The position numbers and the translations under genes are program-made. A stretch of DNA of 64,000 nucleotides from Pseudomonas sp. KU26590 (lineage in GTDB: Bacteria > Pseudomonadota > Gammaproteobacteria > Pseudomonadales > Pseudomonadaceae), in contig NZ_CP110644.1 of the NCBI RefSeq assembly GCF_026153515.1, forward strand, positions 5,893,501 through 5,957,500, read 5' to 3'. The notes beneath the pieces were generated by a model. It was not told the origin of the DNA. It ran no database searches and saw nothing but the letters and a program-made list of their open reading frames with translations. This document shows, one piece after another, positions 20,683-30,139 of the stretch; the stretch's first letter is position 1; each line of letters opens with the position of its first letter.

Positions 20683-21321
20683 CTATAGCTCGGCAATGGT
20701 CTTTTTTGCGGCGTTGGTCAGGGAGTGGCTGATCTTCTCCCGATGCGGCGCATAGCTCTGCTCGGTGAGTGAGAATGACGCGCCATTGGTGCGCACGAGC
20801 ATGTCGCCGGACAGCGCGTCCCAGAACAGCGGCCCCGGTTGTATCGCACGCGTGGTCATCTGCAGCCCGCACACCAGAATATCTACCGCGCCGGTCCCGC
20901 TCGCCCTGCACGGCACCACCTGGAAACTCTCGGACTGACCCGATGAAATCCAAGAACTGAAGAATGTGTTGGCATGCTCGCTGCTCAGTAACGCCTGCAG
21001 AGACCCCGCCATTAATGTGTGCAGCTCCGGCGATGTAGCCCTGCCGAAAGCGCTGGCGGGGAGATAACGCAAATCCCGCAAACGCTTGATCGTGACCACG
21101 CCAGGATCAATGCTGCCGGTCAGCCTGCCGCCTTTTTGATAGATGATGCGCTGGTAATGCTCTACCCAGGCTTTCCACCTGCGATGCCGATCGTACTTCT
21201 GGTCTGCGGACAACTGCGCGTAGAGCAGACAGTCGAGTACGTCGGCACGCAGCTGCGAGGAGATGCCCGGTGTGAACGACACAAAATTCCGGCCCTGGAG
21301 CAGGCTTTCGTCAGTGGACAT
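20683..21321 (-). CDS. Unrecognised protein A of a three-gene paralogue cluster
   Basis: 212 residues, no signal peptide or membrane segment, no family I recognise. Block 1 (about 27-44) is 'DVLDCLLYAQLSADQKYD', followed by a Trp-containing helix (KAWVEHYQRII). A C-terminal block has the pattern 'PLFWDALSGDMLVR', then 'YAPHREKISHSL'. The same two blocks, in the same order, occur in the two genes upstream. The start is ATG at 21319-21321, with GGAGG six bases away and inside the end of gene B, so A is translationally coupled to B. It lacks most of the middle region found in protein C. Confidence 0.8.
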   Translation of the reverse strand: MSTDESLLQGRNFVSFTPGISSQLRADVLDCLLYAQLSADQKYDRHRRWKAWVEHYQRIIYQKGGRLTGSIDPGVVTIKRLRDLRYLPASAFGRATSPELHTLMAGSLQALLSSEHANTFFSSWISSGQSESFQVVPCRASGTGAVDILVCGLQMTTRAIQPGPLFWDALSGDMLVRTNGASFSLTEQSYAPHREKISHSLTNAAKKTIAEL

Positions 21322-22021
21322 CACCTGCCTCCTTCAGCGCACAGACCAGCCCCGATCGTCGATCTTCCAGCGCCTGGCTGATCTTGGACCGCAACGGCGA
21401 GTACACCAGGTCCATCAGCCGCAGCGAGTAGAACCTCAGCTCGACATTGCTGATGATGTTCGCCGGTTGCAGGGGTTCGAACAGAAAGTCGTGTTTCAGC
21501 AACGAACCGTGGGTAAAGGTGATGAGGACCATCGATAGCTCGCCGTTGGCGTCCAGGAACCCCAGTTGCAGCACCACTTTCTGACCGTCTTGCGCTTCGC
21601 GCGGAATCCCGACGTTAACTGGCTCGAGCGCCTCATTTGCCAAGCGCTCGATGGCAGGCTGATCCGGGTAACTCAACAACGACTGCCAGGCCGTGGACTC
21701 TGCCGCAAACAACAGGTCAGCGGGGATGAACATCGGCAGGGTCTTCTTAAGCCATGCCCAGACTGAGCCGGGCCCTAACTCAGCGGAGGGGCAAGCCAAT
21801 GCCTCGTGGGCTTTAAGCGTCCAGCCGAAACGGGTGAACGCCGCCAGCCAGCTTTCGTTCCAGTCCGATGTGGCTGTGAAACGAGGTTTTTTTTTGGTTG
21901 CCGCCAGCTGCATGTACAGAATGCAGTCGGCAGTGTCGCTTTTGCGTTGTGCCCCGCAGGCGCTGTGCATGAACAGCACGCAGCCGGCGCTGACCTGCGC
22001 TTCGATCGTTCCCTGATGCAT
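21311..22021 (-). CDS. Unrecognised protein B of a three-gene paralogue cluster
   Basis: 236 residues, soluble by appearance. Block 1 (about 29-45) is 'DTADCILYMQLAATKK', followed by 'DWNESWLAAFTRFGW'. The C-terminal block is 'LKHDFLFEPLQPANIIS', then 'LMDLVYSPLRSKISQAL'. These align with A and C, but B is the most divergent in block 1. GGAG lies seven bases before ATG at 22021. The gene overlaps A by 11-14 bp and follows C by 48 bp containing a stable hairpin. Function unknown. Confidence 0.8.
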   Translation of the reverse strand: MHQGTIEAQVSAGCVLFMHSACGAQRKSDTADCILYMQLAATKKKPRFTATSDWNESWLAAFTRFGWTLKAHEALACPSAELGPGSVWAWLKKTLPMFIPADLLFAAESTAWQSLLSYPDQPAIERLANEALEPVNVGIPREAQDGQKVVLQLGFLDANGELSMVLITFTHGSLLKHDFLFEPLQPANIISNVELRFYSLRLMDLVYSPLRSKISQALEDRRSGLVCALKEAGDVH

Positions 22022-22039
22022 GGCACATCTCCATGGGAA

Positions 22040-22060
22040 AGGAGGCGACTCGCGCCTCCT
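22040..22060 (-). promoter_or_regulatory. Hairpin between paralogue genes C and B
   Basis: Perfect 8-bp stem AGGAGGCG / CGCCTCCT with a 5-base loop, followed on the minus strand by only TTTCCC. The poor T tract argues for an mRNA-processing or attenuating hairpin more than a full terminator. It could set B/A levels below C. Confidence 0.5.
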
Positions 22061-22069
22061 CTCTTGAGT

Positions 22070-22870
22070 TCAGATATCGAATTCTTCAATGGCGGCCGAG
22101 GCACTTTTACTCAGACGCTGCTGGATCTGCTCGCGCAAACGCGCGTACAAACGCGTGTTAAACACCAGATGGTTTTCACCCCGGAAGGCGCTGACTTCCG
22201 CACTGTTCCATTCCCAGAAAAGCACGTTGGTGACGGCCGAGCTGGTAGCAAAATTAACCGCACCCATCGCCATGTTGACCGTACCGTCGTTGGATTCGGC
22301 ACACGCGCCGATGCGGAAATTTGCGCCGCGGTGGGTCTTGGTCTGACGCTCAAACAGTCGCAGCGGTTTGTCTTGAGCTTTGAGCGCGGCAACGGCATCA
22401 CCAGCAACTTTCAACATGGCGATGGACGCGGGCCCGGGCAGTGCGGCGGCTGCAATGGCGGAAGAGATGATCTCCAGCCCTGCTTGCTCCATGCTGAATC
22501 GACGGTGCGTCGAGTAATAGCGGCTGTACCTCCAGTTGGGGGAAAGCCAGCCCAGCGTCGACAGCACACGGTTAAAGTGCTCGTACCACTCCCGACTCTG
22601 GGTCTCCGGGTTGTACTCCTTGTTGGCGGACAGCGTGGCGAAGAGCAAGGTGTCCATGACGTCTTCCTTGTTCTGCCGCGAAACGCCTTCAGCGAACGCC
22701 AACAGGTTGCCAGCGACAACGGCGCCCTGGCTCGGCTCGTCCTGCAGGCCCGGAACCAGGTCGTCCATTGCCGAAACGTGCTCGATCATCGAGTGGGTGC
22801 AGTTGGCCAGTTGGCAGTTGTTGATGAACGCACTGCGCTCGGCGATGGTCATGCTTGCTTCATGTTTCAT
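22070..22870 (-). CDS. Unrecognised protein C, first gene of a three-gene paralogue cluster
   Basis: 266 residues. An N-terminal extension of about 60 residues is specific to C. Block 1 (about 69-86) is 'DVMDTLLFATLSANKEYN', followed by 'REWYEHFNRVLSTLGW'. A small, Ala-rich, mildly hydrophobic helix (about 130-155) may touch membranes. The C-terminal block is 'VTNVLFWEWNSAEVSAF', then 'NTRLYARLREQIQQRL'. ATG at 22868-22870 has AAGGA upstream, but this ribosome site lies in the 3' arm of a perfect inverted repeat (see 22870-22927). No enzyme motif seen; no family recognised. Confidence 0.8.
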   Translation of the reverse strand: MKHEASMTIAERSAFINNCQLANCTHSMIEHVSAMDDLVPGLQDEPSQGAVVAGNLLAFAEGVSRQNKEDVMDTLLFATLSANKEYNPETQSREWYEHFNRVLSTLGWLSPNWRYSRYYSTHRRFSMEQAGLEIISSAIAAAALPGPASIAMLKVAGDAVAALKAQDKPLRLFERQTKTHRGANFRIGACAESNDGTVNMAMGAVNFATSSAVTNVLFWEWNSAEVSAFRGENHLVFNTRLYARLREQIQQRLSKSASAAIEEFDI

Positions 22871-22927
22871 TCGTTAATCCTTTAACTGAGGGGTGAGTCC
22901 GTCGTGGACACCTCCGAGATTAACGAA
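22870..22927 (-). promoter_or_regulatory. Leader hairpin that can hide the start of paralogue gene C
   Basis: TTCGTTAATC and GATTAACGAA form a perfect 10-bp inverted repeat. In the mRNA the 3' arm covers part of the AAGGA ribosome site and ends at the ATG of gene C. A second imperfect stem lies inside (GGTGTCC with GGACTCACC). The same segment encodes an 18-codon leader frame, MFVNLGGVHDGLTPQLKD (22929 down to 22873), which has no visible ribosome site. Candidate translational switch; inference from sequence only. Confidence 0.5.
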
Positions 22928-23207
22928 CATTTGGAAGCACGCCACCCGAGGGGTTGGGCGCCTTACGGCTACGTTTGAGCAAGCATTCCTACAGAACGGC
23001 AGCGCACTCCCCTGATCCGGGGAAACTCAAACTTCAGAAAAAGCAAAGGGTTGCGAGAACCGCCGCCCCTGGCAGCTGAAGCGCACGACGCATGGTGTCA
23101 CCCGCCGCCGGGCATTTCCGCCGGGCATTGGCCCGGTTTCGCGGTCGACTCGCAGAAAGGCCTGCGTCAGCTACCGGACCGATCCCACAGCGCAAATCGA
23201 CAGTCGC
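22871..23207. other. Intergenic region upstream of the paralogue cluster
   Basis: 337 bp between the cobJ stop and gene C. Besides the leader hairpin it holds a CCCC-TGATCC-GGGG palindrome (23008-23021) and a GCCGGGCA-rich stretch near cobJ (23106-23130) that could form a weak hairpin. I see no ORF with coding character, no cobalamin riboswitch box and no clear -35/-10 pair, though a minus-strand promoter must lie here if gene C is not read from cobJ. Confidence 0.5.
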
Positions 23208-24929
23208 TCACGCCGGCTTGGCACCATACCAGCGCGGTGTGTAGACCCACGACTCGCCATTGGCACGCGGGAATACGCAGGTCAACGACGAGCCGATCAA
23301 CACCATGGTGCGCATGTCGACTTGCTCCGGCGTCAGCTCACCGAGTGTGATGACCCGCAATGTCTGCGCCGGCCGGCCAATATCCCGGCCCAGGGTCACC
23401 GGGGTTTCCGGGCCACGATGCTGGCGCACGATTTCCAGGGCGCGCCCTAACTGCCAGGGCCGGGAGCGCGAGATCGGGTTGTAGAACGCCAGCGCCAGAT
23501 CAGCCTCACAGGCGAGAGCGAGACGCTTCTCGATGATCTCCCAGGGCTTGAGGTTGTCCGACAGGGACATGACGCAGAAGTCATGGCCCAACGGCGCCCC
23601 CGCCAGCGCGGCCGTCGCCAGCGAAGCCGACACGCCCGGCAGTATGTGCAAATCCACACGGTGCCAGTCGGGATTGTCCGACTCATGAAGCGCTTCCAGC
23701 ACCGCCGCGGCCATGGCGAAAACGCCAGGATCACCCGAGGAAACCACCACCACCGAACGCCCTTCAGCGGCCAGCTCGAACGCGTGCCGGGCGCGCAGCA
23801 TTTCTTCGCGGTTGTCGGTGCAGTGCAGCACCTGGTCGGCGCGGAACGGCCCTGCCATGCGCACGTAAGTTTCGTAGCCCAGCACATCGTTGGCGCGCGC
23901 CAGCTCGGCTTTTACGGCGGGGATCATGAAGTCGGTGGCGCCCGGGCCAAGGCCGATGACCGCCAGCCGCCCACGTCCACGGCCAATCTGCTGAACATCC
24001 AACGGCTGCGGCGCGACGGCAATGGCAACACCTGCCGCAGGCGTAAGCGGTGGCAACAGTTGCGGCAACACCTGCTGGGTCATTTCGGCGGGCGTACCGG
24101 CGGCGGTAAAACGCAACGGTACGCTCAGCGAGTCGGCAGCCGCATGCAGCGCTGGATTGGCCATCTCGGCTTTGCTGGCCAGTAAACAACCCAGCGCCTG
24201 CACGGCAATGCGCGAATAATGCAGCGCGGTTTTAACGGCATCGGCCACTGCCTCGCCGGAAGTGGCCAGATCACCGCTCACCGCCACCAGCACGTTGCGC
24301 GGGTAGATCAACAGTTCGTGGTCGTTGGGTTCGCGCTCGGCGTAACCGACGTGAATAGCCAACTGCGCCTGATCATCTTCAGGCAACTGCGCCTGAGCCA
24401 GCCACGGTGCAGCGCCCTCGACGCGTACGCTTTCACCCGACAACAAGTCGCTGACGAAGCGCTTGCCCAACTCAAGATCGCCCAACGCATAACCGGCAGG
24501 AGGATTGAGCAGGCAGGTGCCGAAGCGCAGCTCGCCGCTGGTGGTGATGGCCGCTGCCGTGTTCAATGCTGCGGCAATTTCCCGGGCCATGACGTTGACG
24601 CCGCCCAGTCCGCCAAGCAACGGCACCACTGCGCTGCCATCTTCGGCGACGGCCAGCACCGGCGGCTCGACGCCCTTCTCCAGCAACACGGCCGCCAACG
24701 TGCGGATGACGATACCCGCCGCGCACAGCGCGATGATCGGCGTGTCTTGCTGATAAAGCTGGCGCAGCGTCGCGCCAAACTCTGAGTAGCTGCGGTCGGC
24801 ATCTTCGACACGTCCGGCCAACCCGTAAATCAGCGCTTGCGGGTACAGCTGCTGAATACGTCGCGCCGTCGCCAGCGCGCCTTTGCCCAGAATGACGATC
24901 GCCGGGGCCTTGATGTTGGTCGTGCCCAT
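23208..24929 (-). CDS. cobJ: CbiG-CobJ fusion: precorrin-3B C17-methyltransferase
   Basis: Ring-contraction step of aerobic corrin synthesis: SAM methylation at C17 of precorrin-3B. The 573 residues are a CbiG/CobE-like N-terminal half (about 1-325, with 'GDLATSGEAVADAVKTAL', 'IAVQALGCLLASKAEM') fused to a class III SAM methyltransferase beginning 'RLAVIGLGPGATDFMIP'. It contains 'VVVVSSGDPGVFAMA' and 'LPGVSASLATAALAGAPLGH'. Start ATG at 24927-24929 overlaps the cobI stop (TGATG) with AAGG upstream; a GTG at 24941 is the alternative. Last gene of the leftward cobGHIJ operon. Confidence 0.93.
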   Translation of the reverse strand: MGTTNIKAPAIVILGKGALATARRIQQLYPQALIYGLAGRVEDADRSYSEFGATLRQLYQQDTPIIALCAAGIVIRTLAAVLLEKGVEPPVLAVAEDGSAVVPLLGGLGGVNVMAREIAAALNTAAAITTSGELRFGTCLLNPPAGYALGDLELGKRFVSDLLSGESVRVEGAAPWLAQAQLPEDDQAQLAIHVGYAEREPNDHELLIYPRNVLVAVSGDLATSGEAVADAVKTALHYSRIAVQALGCLLASKAEMANPALHAAADSLSVPLRFTAAGTPAEMTQQVLPQLLPPLTPAAGVAIAVAPQPLDVQQIGRGRGRLAVIGLGPGATDFMIPAVKAELARANDVLGYETYVRMAGPFRADQVLHCTDNREEMLRARHAFELAAEGRSVVVVSSGDPGVFAMAAAVLEALHESDNPDWHRVDLHILPGVSASLATAALAGAPLGHDFCVMSLSDNLKPWEIIEKRLALACEADLALAFYNPISRSRPWQLGRALEIVRQHRGPETPVTLGRDIGRPAQTLRVITLGELTPEQVDMRTMVLIGSSLTCVFPRANGESWVYTPRWYGAKPA

Positions 24930-25663
24930 CAGCCTTGCCACCGTTCGCCGGGGACAATGATCAGTGAGAAGTACGGCGAGGACATGGGGTCAACCTCGGC
25001 CAGCGGCACGATCTTCTGATTGGCCATGGTCGCGCGCTCGACATACAGCGCACGCTCTGCCAGACCGGTTTCCACCAGCACCTGACGCACTTTCGGCAGG
25101 TTACGGCCAAGCTTCATGATCACCGCAGCGTCCGCATCCTGAAGTTTGCGTTTGAGCTCCTCGGCGGACAACACGCCGGACAGCACCGACAGGCTCTGAT
25201 TGCGGTACACCAGCGGCGCACCCAGCACCGACGCGCCGCCGAGCATCGAGCAAACACCGGGGATGACTTCAGCTTCGTAGCGCTCGGCCAGACGATCGTG
25301 GAGGTACATGTAGGACCCGTAGAACATCGGGTCGCCCTCGCAGATCACTGCCACATCGCGCCCGGCGTCCAGGTGCGCGGCCAGATCGGTGCTGCAGCGG
25401 TCGTAGAACTCGCTGATCACTTGCTCATAAGACATGTGAGAGGGCAGCGCCTCGGTGGTCACCGGGTACACCAGCGGCATCAGGGTCTGAGCCTGCTGCA
25501 AATAGCCTTCGATGATGCCAAACGCATTGCCCTTCTTGCCCTTGGCGACGAAGTAGGCGACCACCGGCGATTCGCGCAGCAGGCGCAACGCCTTGACGGT
25601 GATGAGTTCCGGATCACCCGGCCCCACGCCCAGGCCAATCAGACGACCGCGTGGTGCCATCAT
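24929..25663 (-). CDS. cobI: Precorrin-2 C20-methyltransferase
   Basis: SAM-dependent methylation of precorrin-2 at C20, giving precorrin-3A. The 244 residues begin '[20 protein letters not shown]' (SAM-binding motif of the tetrapyrrole methylase family) and include '[20 protein letters not shown]' and '[18 protein letters not shown]'. Start ATG at 25663 (a second ATG follows at once), GGAG upstream, overlapping the cobH stop by 4 bp. Translationally coupled in cobG-H-I-J. Confidence 0.95.
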   Translation of the reverse strand: MMAPRGRLIGLGVGPGDPELITVKALRLLRESPVVAYFVAKGKKGNAFGIIEGYLQQAQTLMPLVYPVTTEALPSHMSYEQVISEFYDRCSTDLAAHLDAGRDVAVICEGDPMFYGSYMYLHDRLAERYEAEVIPGVCSMLGGASVLGAPLVYRNQSLSVLSGVLSAEELKRKLQDADAAVIMKLGRNLPKVRQVLVETGLAERALYVERATMANQKIVPLAEVDPMSSPYFSLIIVPGERWQG

Positions 25664-26286
25664 TCGATCTCCGTGGCGAGTGAGTTGACCGCCGCCGCCG
25701 CCATGGCGCTGCCGCCGCGACGGCCCTGCATGATCACGTAAGGCACGCCGCGACTATCAGCAGCGAGCATGTCCTTGGATTCAGCGGCGCCGACGAAGCC
25801 CACCGGAAAACCCAGAATCAGCGCAGGTTTCGGCGCGCCGGCATCGAGCATTTCCAGTAGGTAAAACAGCGCGGTCGGCGCATTGCCGATCACCACGACC
25901 GCCCCTTCCAGGTGCGGCCGCCACAGCTCCAGCGCTGCGGCCGAGCGGGTGTTGCCCAGCTCCCGGGCCATCTCGGGGACGCGTTCGTTTTTCAGGGTGC
26001 AGATCACCTGATTATTGGCCGGCAGGCGCGTGCGCGTGACCCCTTCGGCAACCATGTGCGCGTCACACAGGATCGGCGCACCGGCGGCCAGCGCGCGTCG
26101 ACCTGCCGTGCCCGCGCCAGGCGAAAAGCGCAGGCCTTCGACCGCATCGACCATGCCGCAGGCATGAATCACCCGCACGGCGAGTTTTTCCAGGTCGGCC
26201 GGGATGGAATCGAGCCGGGCTTCGGCACGAATGATCGCGAAGGAGTTGCGGTAGATCTCCTGGCCGTCGCGGATGTAATCAATCAT
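25660..26286 (-). CDS. cobH: Precorrin-8X methylmutase
   Basis: Moves the C11 methyl group to C12, converting precorrin-8X to hydrogenobyrinate. The 208 residues match family length. Expected segments: '[15 protein letters not shown]', '[20 protein letters not shown]' (His-containing active site), '[17 protein letters not shown]' and '[13 protein letters not shown]'. Overlaps cobG by 8 bp and cobI by 4 bp. Confidence 0.95.
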   Translation of the reverse strand: MIDYIRDGQEIYRNSFAIIRAEARLDSIPADLEKLAVRVIHACGMVDAVEGLRFSPGAGTAGRRALAAGAPILCDAHMVAEGVTRTRLPANNQVICTLKNERVPEMARELGNTRSAAALELWRPHLEGAVVVIGNAPTALFYLLEMLDAGAPKPALILGFPVGFVGAAESKDMLAADSRGVPYVIMQGRRGGSAMAAAAVNSLATEIE

Positions 26287-27631
26287 CGGTGTTGCTCCGT
26301 GAGTCGGCGGTCAACAACGCGCCGACTGCTTCAATAGTGAGGTCACGTGCATGCAGATCGCCGAATCCGGACGTTTCTGCATGACGAAAATAAAGGTCGT
26401 AACGACCGGGCGACGCTGCCAGCAGAGTCACCGGCATCACGTGCGCAGCGGCGCAGGAACGCGCACAGCCAGACAGATGCACCGCGCGGCTGACGGCGTT
26501 TTTTTGCAGCAATGCGGCCAGACGCAGGGCATCGGCCTTGGTGTCGGCCAGCCCTTTAGCGCACGCAGCGGAGCCGGTGCAGGCGACCATTTTTGTCAGC
26601 GACTGAGCGACATCGACGAGCAAGCCCGCCTGACCCAAGCCATCCAATACGAGTGCTGACTTTCCCGCCGGGACATTGCGCAGCATCAGGCTTTGCCACG
26701 GCGTCATGCACACCTGGCCGTCGCCAAACGCAGTCGCCAATCGAGCGGCTTCACGCAACATGGACGGCCGCAAACGCCCCAACGGCACGCCTGCACCCAC
26801 GGCCACGACGCCGGCCGTTGCCTGGGAGTACGTGCCGATGTGCGCAAAAGGCAGGATCGGCGCGCGCCGCCAGTCGGTTACTTTTTGATCAACCACGAGT
26901 CGCTGCGGCAAACGCTCGGCGACGTGTTCGAGGAATTGGGCAACAGGCATTTCTTTCAGCAGATCGCGCATGCGCGCCTGATCGGGGCGAGCGAGTTCCA
27001 GAAAAGTTTCCAGCACCGCGACCACCAACGTCTGCGCGGCTTCCGGCGCCACCGCAGCCATCGGCGAATCGGTGGCCGGACAGCCCGCCAGCCCGAAACC
27101 CAGCAGCGTCCCGCCATCAACCTGCAACGCCGACAGCCACAGATCATGGGGATGCTCAAGCATCGCCAGGCCCTCACCGCCGTCCAGCGACAAGGCGAAC
27201 TTGGGTGACAGCTCATGAAAGCGCGGGTGGGTTTCCAGCGAGTGCAGAATCTGAGCGGCCAAAGGGCGAGTGTCGAGCGACTGCTGGGGATCGATGCCTG
27301 CGGTCGGGCTGAGCATCAGGTTACGTACGTCGTCGCTGGCCGGGTTCTTCGGGCCTAGCCCGGCGTCGAGCAGTGCCGCAATCAAGCCGTCAGGGTCGGC
27401 GCCTATGCCGCGAATCTGCAGATTGCCGCGATTGGTCGCCTCGATCACACCGCCGGCGAACCCGTCGGCAGCATCTGCCACGGCCAGCGCCTGATCCGCT
27501 GAAAGCACCCCGCCCGGCAGCTTGATCCGGCAGATGCCGCCATCCAGCGCCGGGACGATACGCAGCAACCCCGGGCAAGCCGAGGGGCGAATGGGCGTAG
27601 CGGATGGGCGAGCGGACAACGGCTCGGTCAA
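26279..27631 (-). CDS. cobG: Precorrin-3B synthase, oxygen-dependent
   Basis: Oxygen-dependent hydroxylation and lactone formation on precorrin-3A, the hallmark of the aerobic B12 route. The 450 residues belong to the sulfite/nitrite reductase-like family; the Fe-S cysteines are visible in 'ACTGSAACAKG' and 'HLSGCARSCAAAHV'. The start is TTG at 27629-27631, supported by AGGTGA about six bases upstream; no ATG gives a full-length protein. First gene of the leftward operon, divergent from cobL. Confidence 0.93.
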   Translation of the reverse strand: MTEPLSARPSATPIRPSACPGLLRIVPALDGGICRIKLPGGVLSADQALAVADAADGFAGGVIEATNRGNLQIRGIGADPDGLIAALLDAGLGPKNPASDDVRNLMLSPTAGIDPQQSLDTRPLAAQILHSLETHPRFHELSPKFALSLDGGEGLAMLEHPHDLWLSALQVDGGTLLGFGLAGCPATDSPMAAVAPEAAQTLVVAVLETFLELARPDQARMRDLLKEMPVAQFLEHVAERLPQRLVVDQKVTDWRRAPILPFAHIGTYSQATAGVVAVGAGVPLGRLRPSMLREAARLATAFGDGQVCMTPWQSLMLRNVPAGKSALVLDGLGQAGLLVDVAQSLTKMVACTGSAACAKGLADTKADALRLAALLQKNAVSRAVHLSGCARSCAAAHVMPVTLLAASPGRYDLYFRHAETSGFGDLHARDLTIEAVGALLTADSRSNTDD

Positions 27632-27839
27632 TGGATCACCTGGTGCGAACGGGCGGACGCGTAGAGAAACGAAAAGTTACAGGGGCCGTATTATGCCTGC
27701 TTTGGCCGTTGCCATGAAAAGACGCTCTGTCGGATTCACAAACCCGTACGAACCGGGCCCGTCCGCGCGGTATTATGCCGGCCTCTTTCACAGGCCGAGC
27801 AGGCGGGCCTGTTGCACGCAATCGGGTTGAGGGCAATTC
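27632..27839. promoter_or_regulatory. Divergent cobG/cobL promoter region
   Basis: 208 bp between divergent cob genes. The decamer GTATTATGCC occurs twice on the plus strand (near 27688 and 27771), reading GGCATAATAC on the minus strand. CATAAT with TTCATG 17 bp upstream is a weak candidate promoter for cobG. I searched for the conserved B12-box sequence of cobalamin riboswitches and do not see it. Confidence 0.4.
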
Positions 27840-29042
27840 ATGTCACCGTGGCTGACAGTCGTGGGAATCGGTGAGGACGGCTATAAAGGGCTGGGTCGAA
27901 ACGCTCGGCACGCGCTGTTGCAGGCGCGGCAGGTGTTCGGCGGCGCGCGGCAGCTGGCCTTGCTGCCGCCGTGCATTCAGGCCGAGCAGCGCCAGTGGCC
28001 GAGCCCGTTTTCCCTGAGTCCGGTGCTGGAGCAGCGCGGCGCCCCGATCTGCGTGCTGGCCAGCGGCGACCCCATGTTGTTCGGCGTCGGCGCGAGCCTG
28101 TCGAAACACGTCCCCTTGGCTGAGATGCGCGTGATTCCCGCCCCATCTTCTTATTCTCTCGCCGCCGCGCGCCTGGGCTGGGCGTTGCAGGATGTCGTGA
28201 CGCTTTCGGTCGTCGCCCGCCCCTTGGCCGCATTGAATGCACAGCTACATCACGGCGTGCGCCTGCTGGTGTTGAGTAACGATGGCAACAGCCCCGCGGC
28301 GATTGCAGCGCAATTGCGTGAGCGCGGTTTTGGCCCGAGCCGGATGACGGTGCTGGAACATCTGGGCGGCGCCTCGGAGCGACGAGTGGATGCGACGGCC
28401 AATGAATGGTCCGATCCTGACATCGCTGCATTGAATCTGGTCGCCGTCGACTGTCGCGCAGAGCCAGGTACGTTGCGTCTGTCGCCGCTGGGCGGTCTGC
28501 CGGACGAGGCATTTCGGCATGACGGCCAGCTCACCAAGCGCGACGTACGCGCGATTACCTTGGCCCGTCTCGCGCCCGTTCCCGGTGAATTGCTGTGGGA
28601 TGTGGGCGCAGGCTGCGGCTCCATCGGCATCGAGTGGATGCGCGCACACCCGACCTGCCGCGCCATCGCTGTCGAGGCCGATGAGGGCCGGCAGCACTTG
28701 ATCGAATTCAACCGCGATGCGCTGGGCGTCCCCGGCCTTCAGCTGATTCGCGGACGTGCGCCGGATGCGCTTGAAGGTCTTGAGCAACCGGACGCGATCT
28801 TCATCGGCGGCGGCGTGACGCGCGAAGGCGTGCTGCACGCATGCTGGCAAAACTTGCGCTCGGGTGGGCGGTTGGTGGCCAATGCGGTCACGCTGCAAAG
28901 CGAGGCGATGCTGGTGAACTGGCGCGAGCAATACGGTGGCGAACTGACCCGCATCCATCTGGCCCACGCCAAACCACTGGGCGAGTTCGACACATGGCGT
29001 CAGGCGCTGCCGATTACCCTGCTCGAAGCGATCAAACCCTGA
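27840..29042 (+). CDS. cobL: Precorrin-6Y C5,15-methyltransferase (decarboxylating)
   Basis: Methylates C5 and C15 and removes the C12 acetate carboxyl. The 400 residues combine a CbiE-type tetrapyrrole methylase ('[15 protein letters not shown]', '[16 protein letters not shown]') with a CbiT-type Rossmann methyltransferase ('[20 protein letters not shown]', '[16 protein letters not shown]'). ATG at 27840 has GAGGG upstream. Its TGA overlaps the cbiD ATG by one base, so the two are coupled. Confidence 0.95.
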   Translation: MSPWLTVVGIGEDGYKGLGRNARHALLQARQVFGGARQLALLPPCIQAEQRQWPSPFSLSPVLEQRGAPICVLASGDPMLFGVGASLSKHVPLAEMRVIPAPSSYSLAAARLGWALQDVVTLSVVARPLAALNAQLHHGVRLLVLSNDGNSPAAIAAQLRERGFGPSRMTVLEHLGGASERRVDATANEWSDPDIAALNLVAVDCRAEPGTLRLSPLGGLPDEAFRHDGQLTKRDVRAITLARLAPVPGELLWDVGAGCGSIGIEWMRAHPTCRAIAVEADEGRQHLIEFNRDALGVPGLQLIRGRAPDALEGLEQPDAIFIGGGVTREGVLHACWQNLRSGGRLVANAVTLQSEAMLVNWREQYGGELTRIHLAHAKPLGEFDTWRQALPITLLEAIKP

Positions 29043-30139
29043 TGCGCGACGAAACCGCCGAACAGCCCGCGCCGTTGCGCAGCGGCTTGACCACCGGCAG
29101 TTGCGCCACGGCAACGTCCCTCGCCGCCGCGCGCCTGTTGCTGGCCGGCGAAACCAACGATGCGATCGACATCACGCTGCCCAAAGGCAAGTGCGTGCAG
29201 ATGCGCCTGGAATTCTGCCGCCTGATTGCGGACGGCGCCGAGGCCGGCACGCTCAAGGATGCCGGCGATGATCCGGACGTGACCCATGGCGCGCTGGTGT
29301 CTGCCCAGGTCAGGCTGATCTCTGAGCCTGGCGTGCGTTTTGTTGCGGGCGAAGGCGTCGGCACCGTCACCCGCCCGGGTCTGGTGCTGGGGGTCGGCGA
29401 GCCGGCGATTAATCCGGTGCCGCGCAGAATGATGGCCGAACACCTCACTCAACTGGCCCAGGAGGTCAGCTATGGCGGCGGGTTTGAAGTGACGGTCTGC
29501 GTCGAAAACGGCAGCGAGCTGGCCCTGAAAACCATGAACCCGCGATTGGGGATTCTCGGCGGGCTGTCGATTCTGGGCACCAGCGGTATCGTCCGGCCCT
29601 TTTCCTGCGCGGCGTACATTGCGTCGATCCACCAAGGCATCGACGTCGCCCGCACCAACGGTTACCAGCACATCGCCGCCTGTACCGGCAACGCCAGCGA
29701 AGACACGATGCGTCGGGTGTATCAGATCCCCGACATCGCGCTGATCGAGATGGGGGATTTTGTCGGCGCCGTGCTCAAGCACCTGCGCAAAACCCAGGTG
29801 GAACGGCTCAGTGTCTGCGGCGGCTTCGGCAAGATCAGCAAACTGGCGGCGGGCCACATGGACCTGCACAGCCGCCATTCGAGTATCGATCTGGATCAGC
29901 TTGCGCGGTGGGCTGCCGATGTGGGCGCCGATGCCCAGCTGCAACAAAGCATTCGCGAAGCCAATACCAGTCAGCAAGCGCTCGCCATGGCCTCCGCCGT
30001 CGGCATCGCGCTGGGCGATGCAGTGTGTCAGCACGCACTGAATTTCGCCCGCAGCGTGGTGCCGCCGCAGGTTCAGGTGGAGGTCTTTGCCATCGACCGA
30101 CAGGGCGGGATTGTCGGCCACGCGGGAGGTTTTGTTTGA
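29042..30139 (+). CDS. cbiD: Cobalt-precorrin-5B (C1)-methyltransferase
   Basis: C1 methylation with loss of the C20 fragment. The 365 residues start '[20 protein letters not shown]' with the family motif '[16 protein letters not shown]', and include '[19 protein letters not shown]' and '[20 protein letters not shown]'. The frame is open far upstream, but the ATG at 29042 overlaps the cobL stop in the normal way. CbiD here takes the place of CobF in an otherwise CobG-dependent route. Confidence 0.95.
   Translation: MRDETAEQPAPLRSGLTTGSCATATSLAAARLLLAGETNDAIDITLPKGKCVQMRLEFCRLIADGAEAGTLKDAGDDPDVTHGALVSAQVRLISEPGVRFVAGEGVGTVTRPGLVLGVGEPAINPVPRRMMAEHLTQLAQEVSYGGGFEVTVCVENGSELALKTMNPRLGILGGLSILGTSGIVRPFSCAAYIASIHQGIDVARTNGYQHIAACTGNASEDTMRRVYQIPDIALIEMGDFVGAVLKHLRKTQVERLSVCGGFGKISKLAAGHMDLHSRHSSIDLDQLARWAADVGADAQLQQSIREANTSQQALAMASAVGIALGDAVCQHALNFARSVVPPQVQVEVFAIDRQGGIVGHAGGFV

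Noticed and set aside
22873..22929. 18-codon leader frame as a confirmed gene
   Set aside because: No ribosome site in front of its ATG; listed only as part of the leader hairpin hypothesis.
27632..27839. Cobalamin riboswitch in the divergent cob region
   Set aside because: I could not find the conserved B12-box or its pairing partners on either strand.
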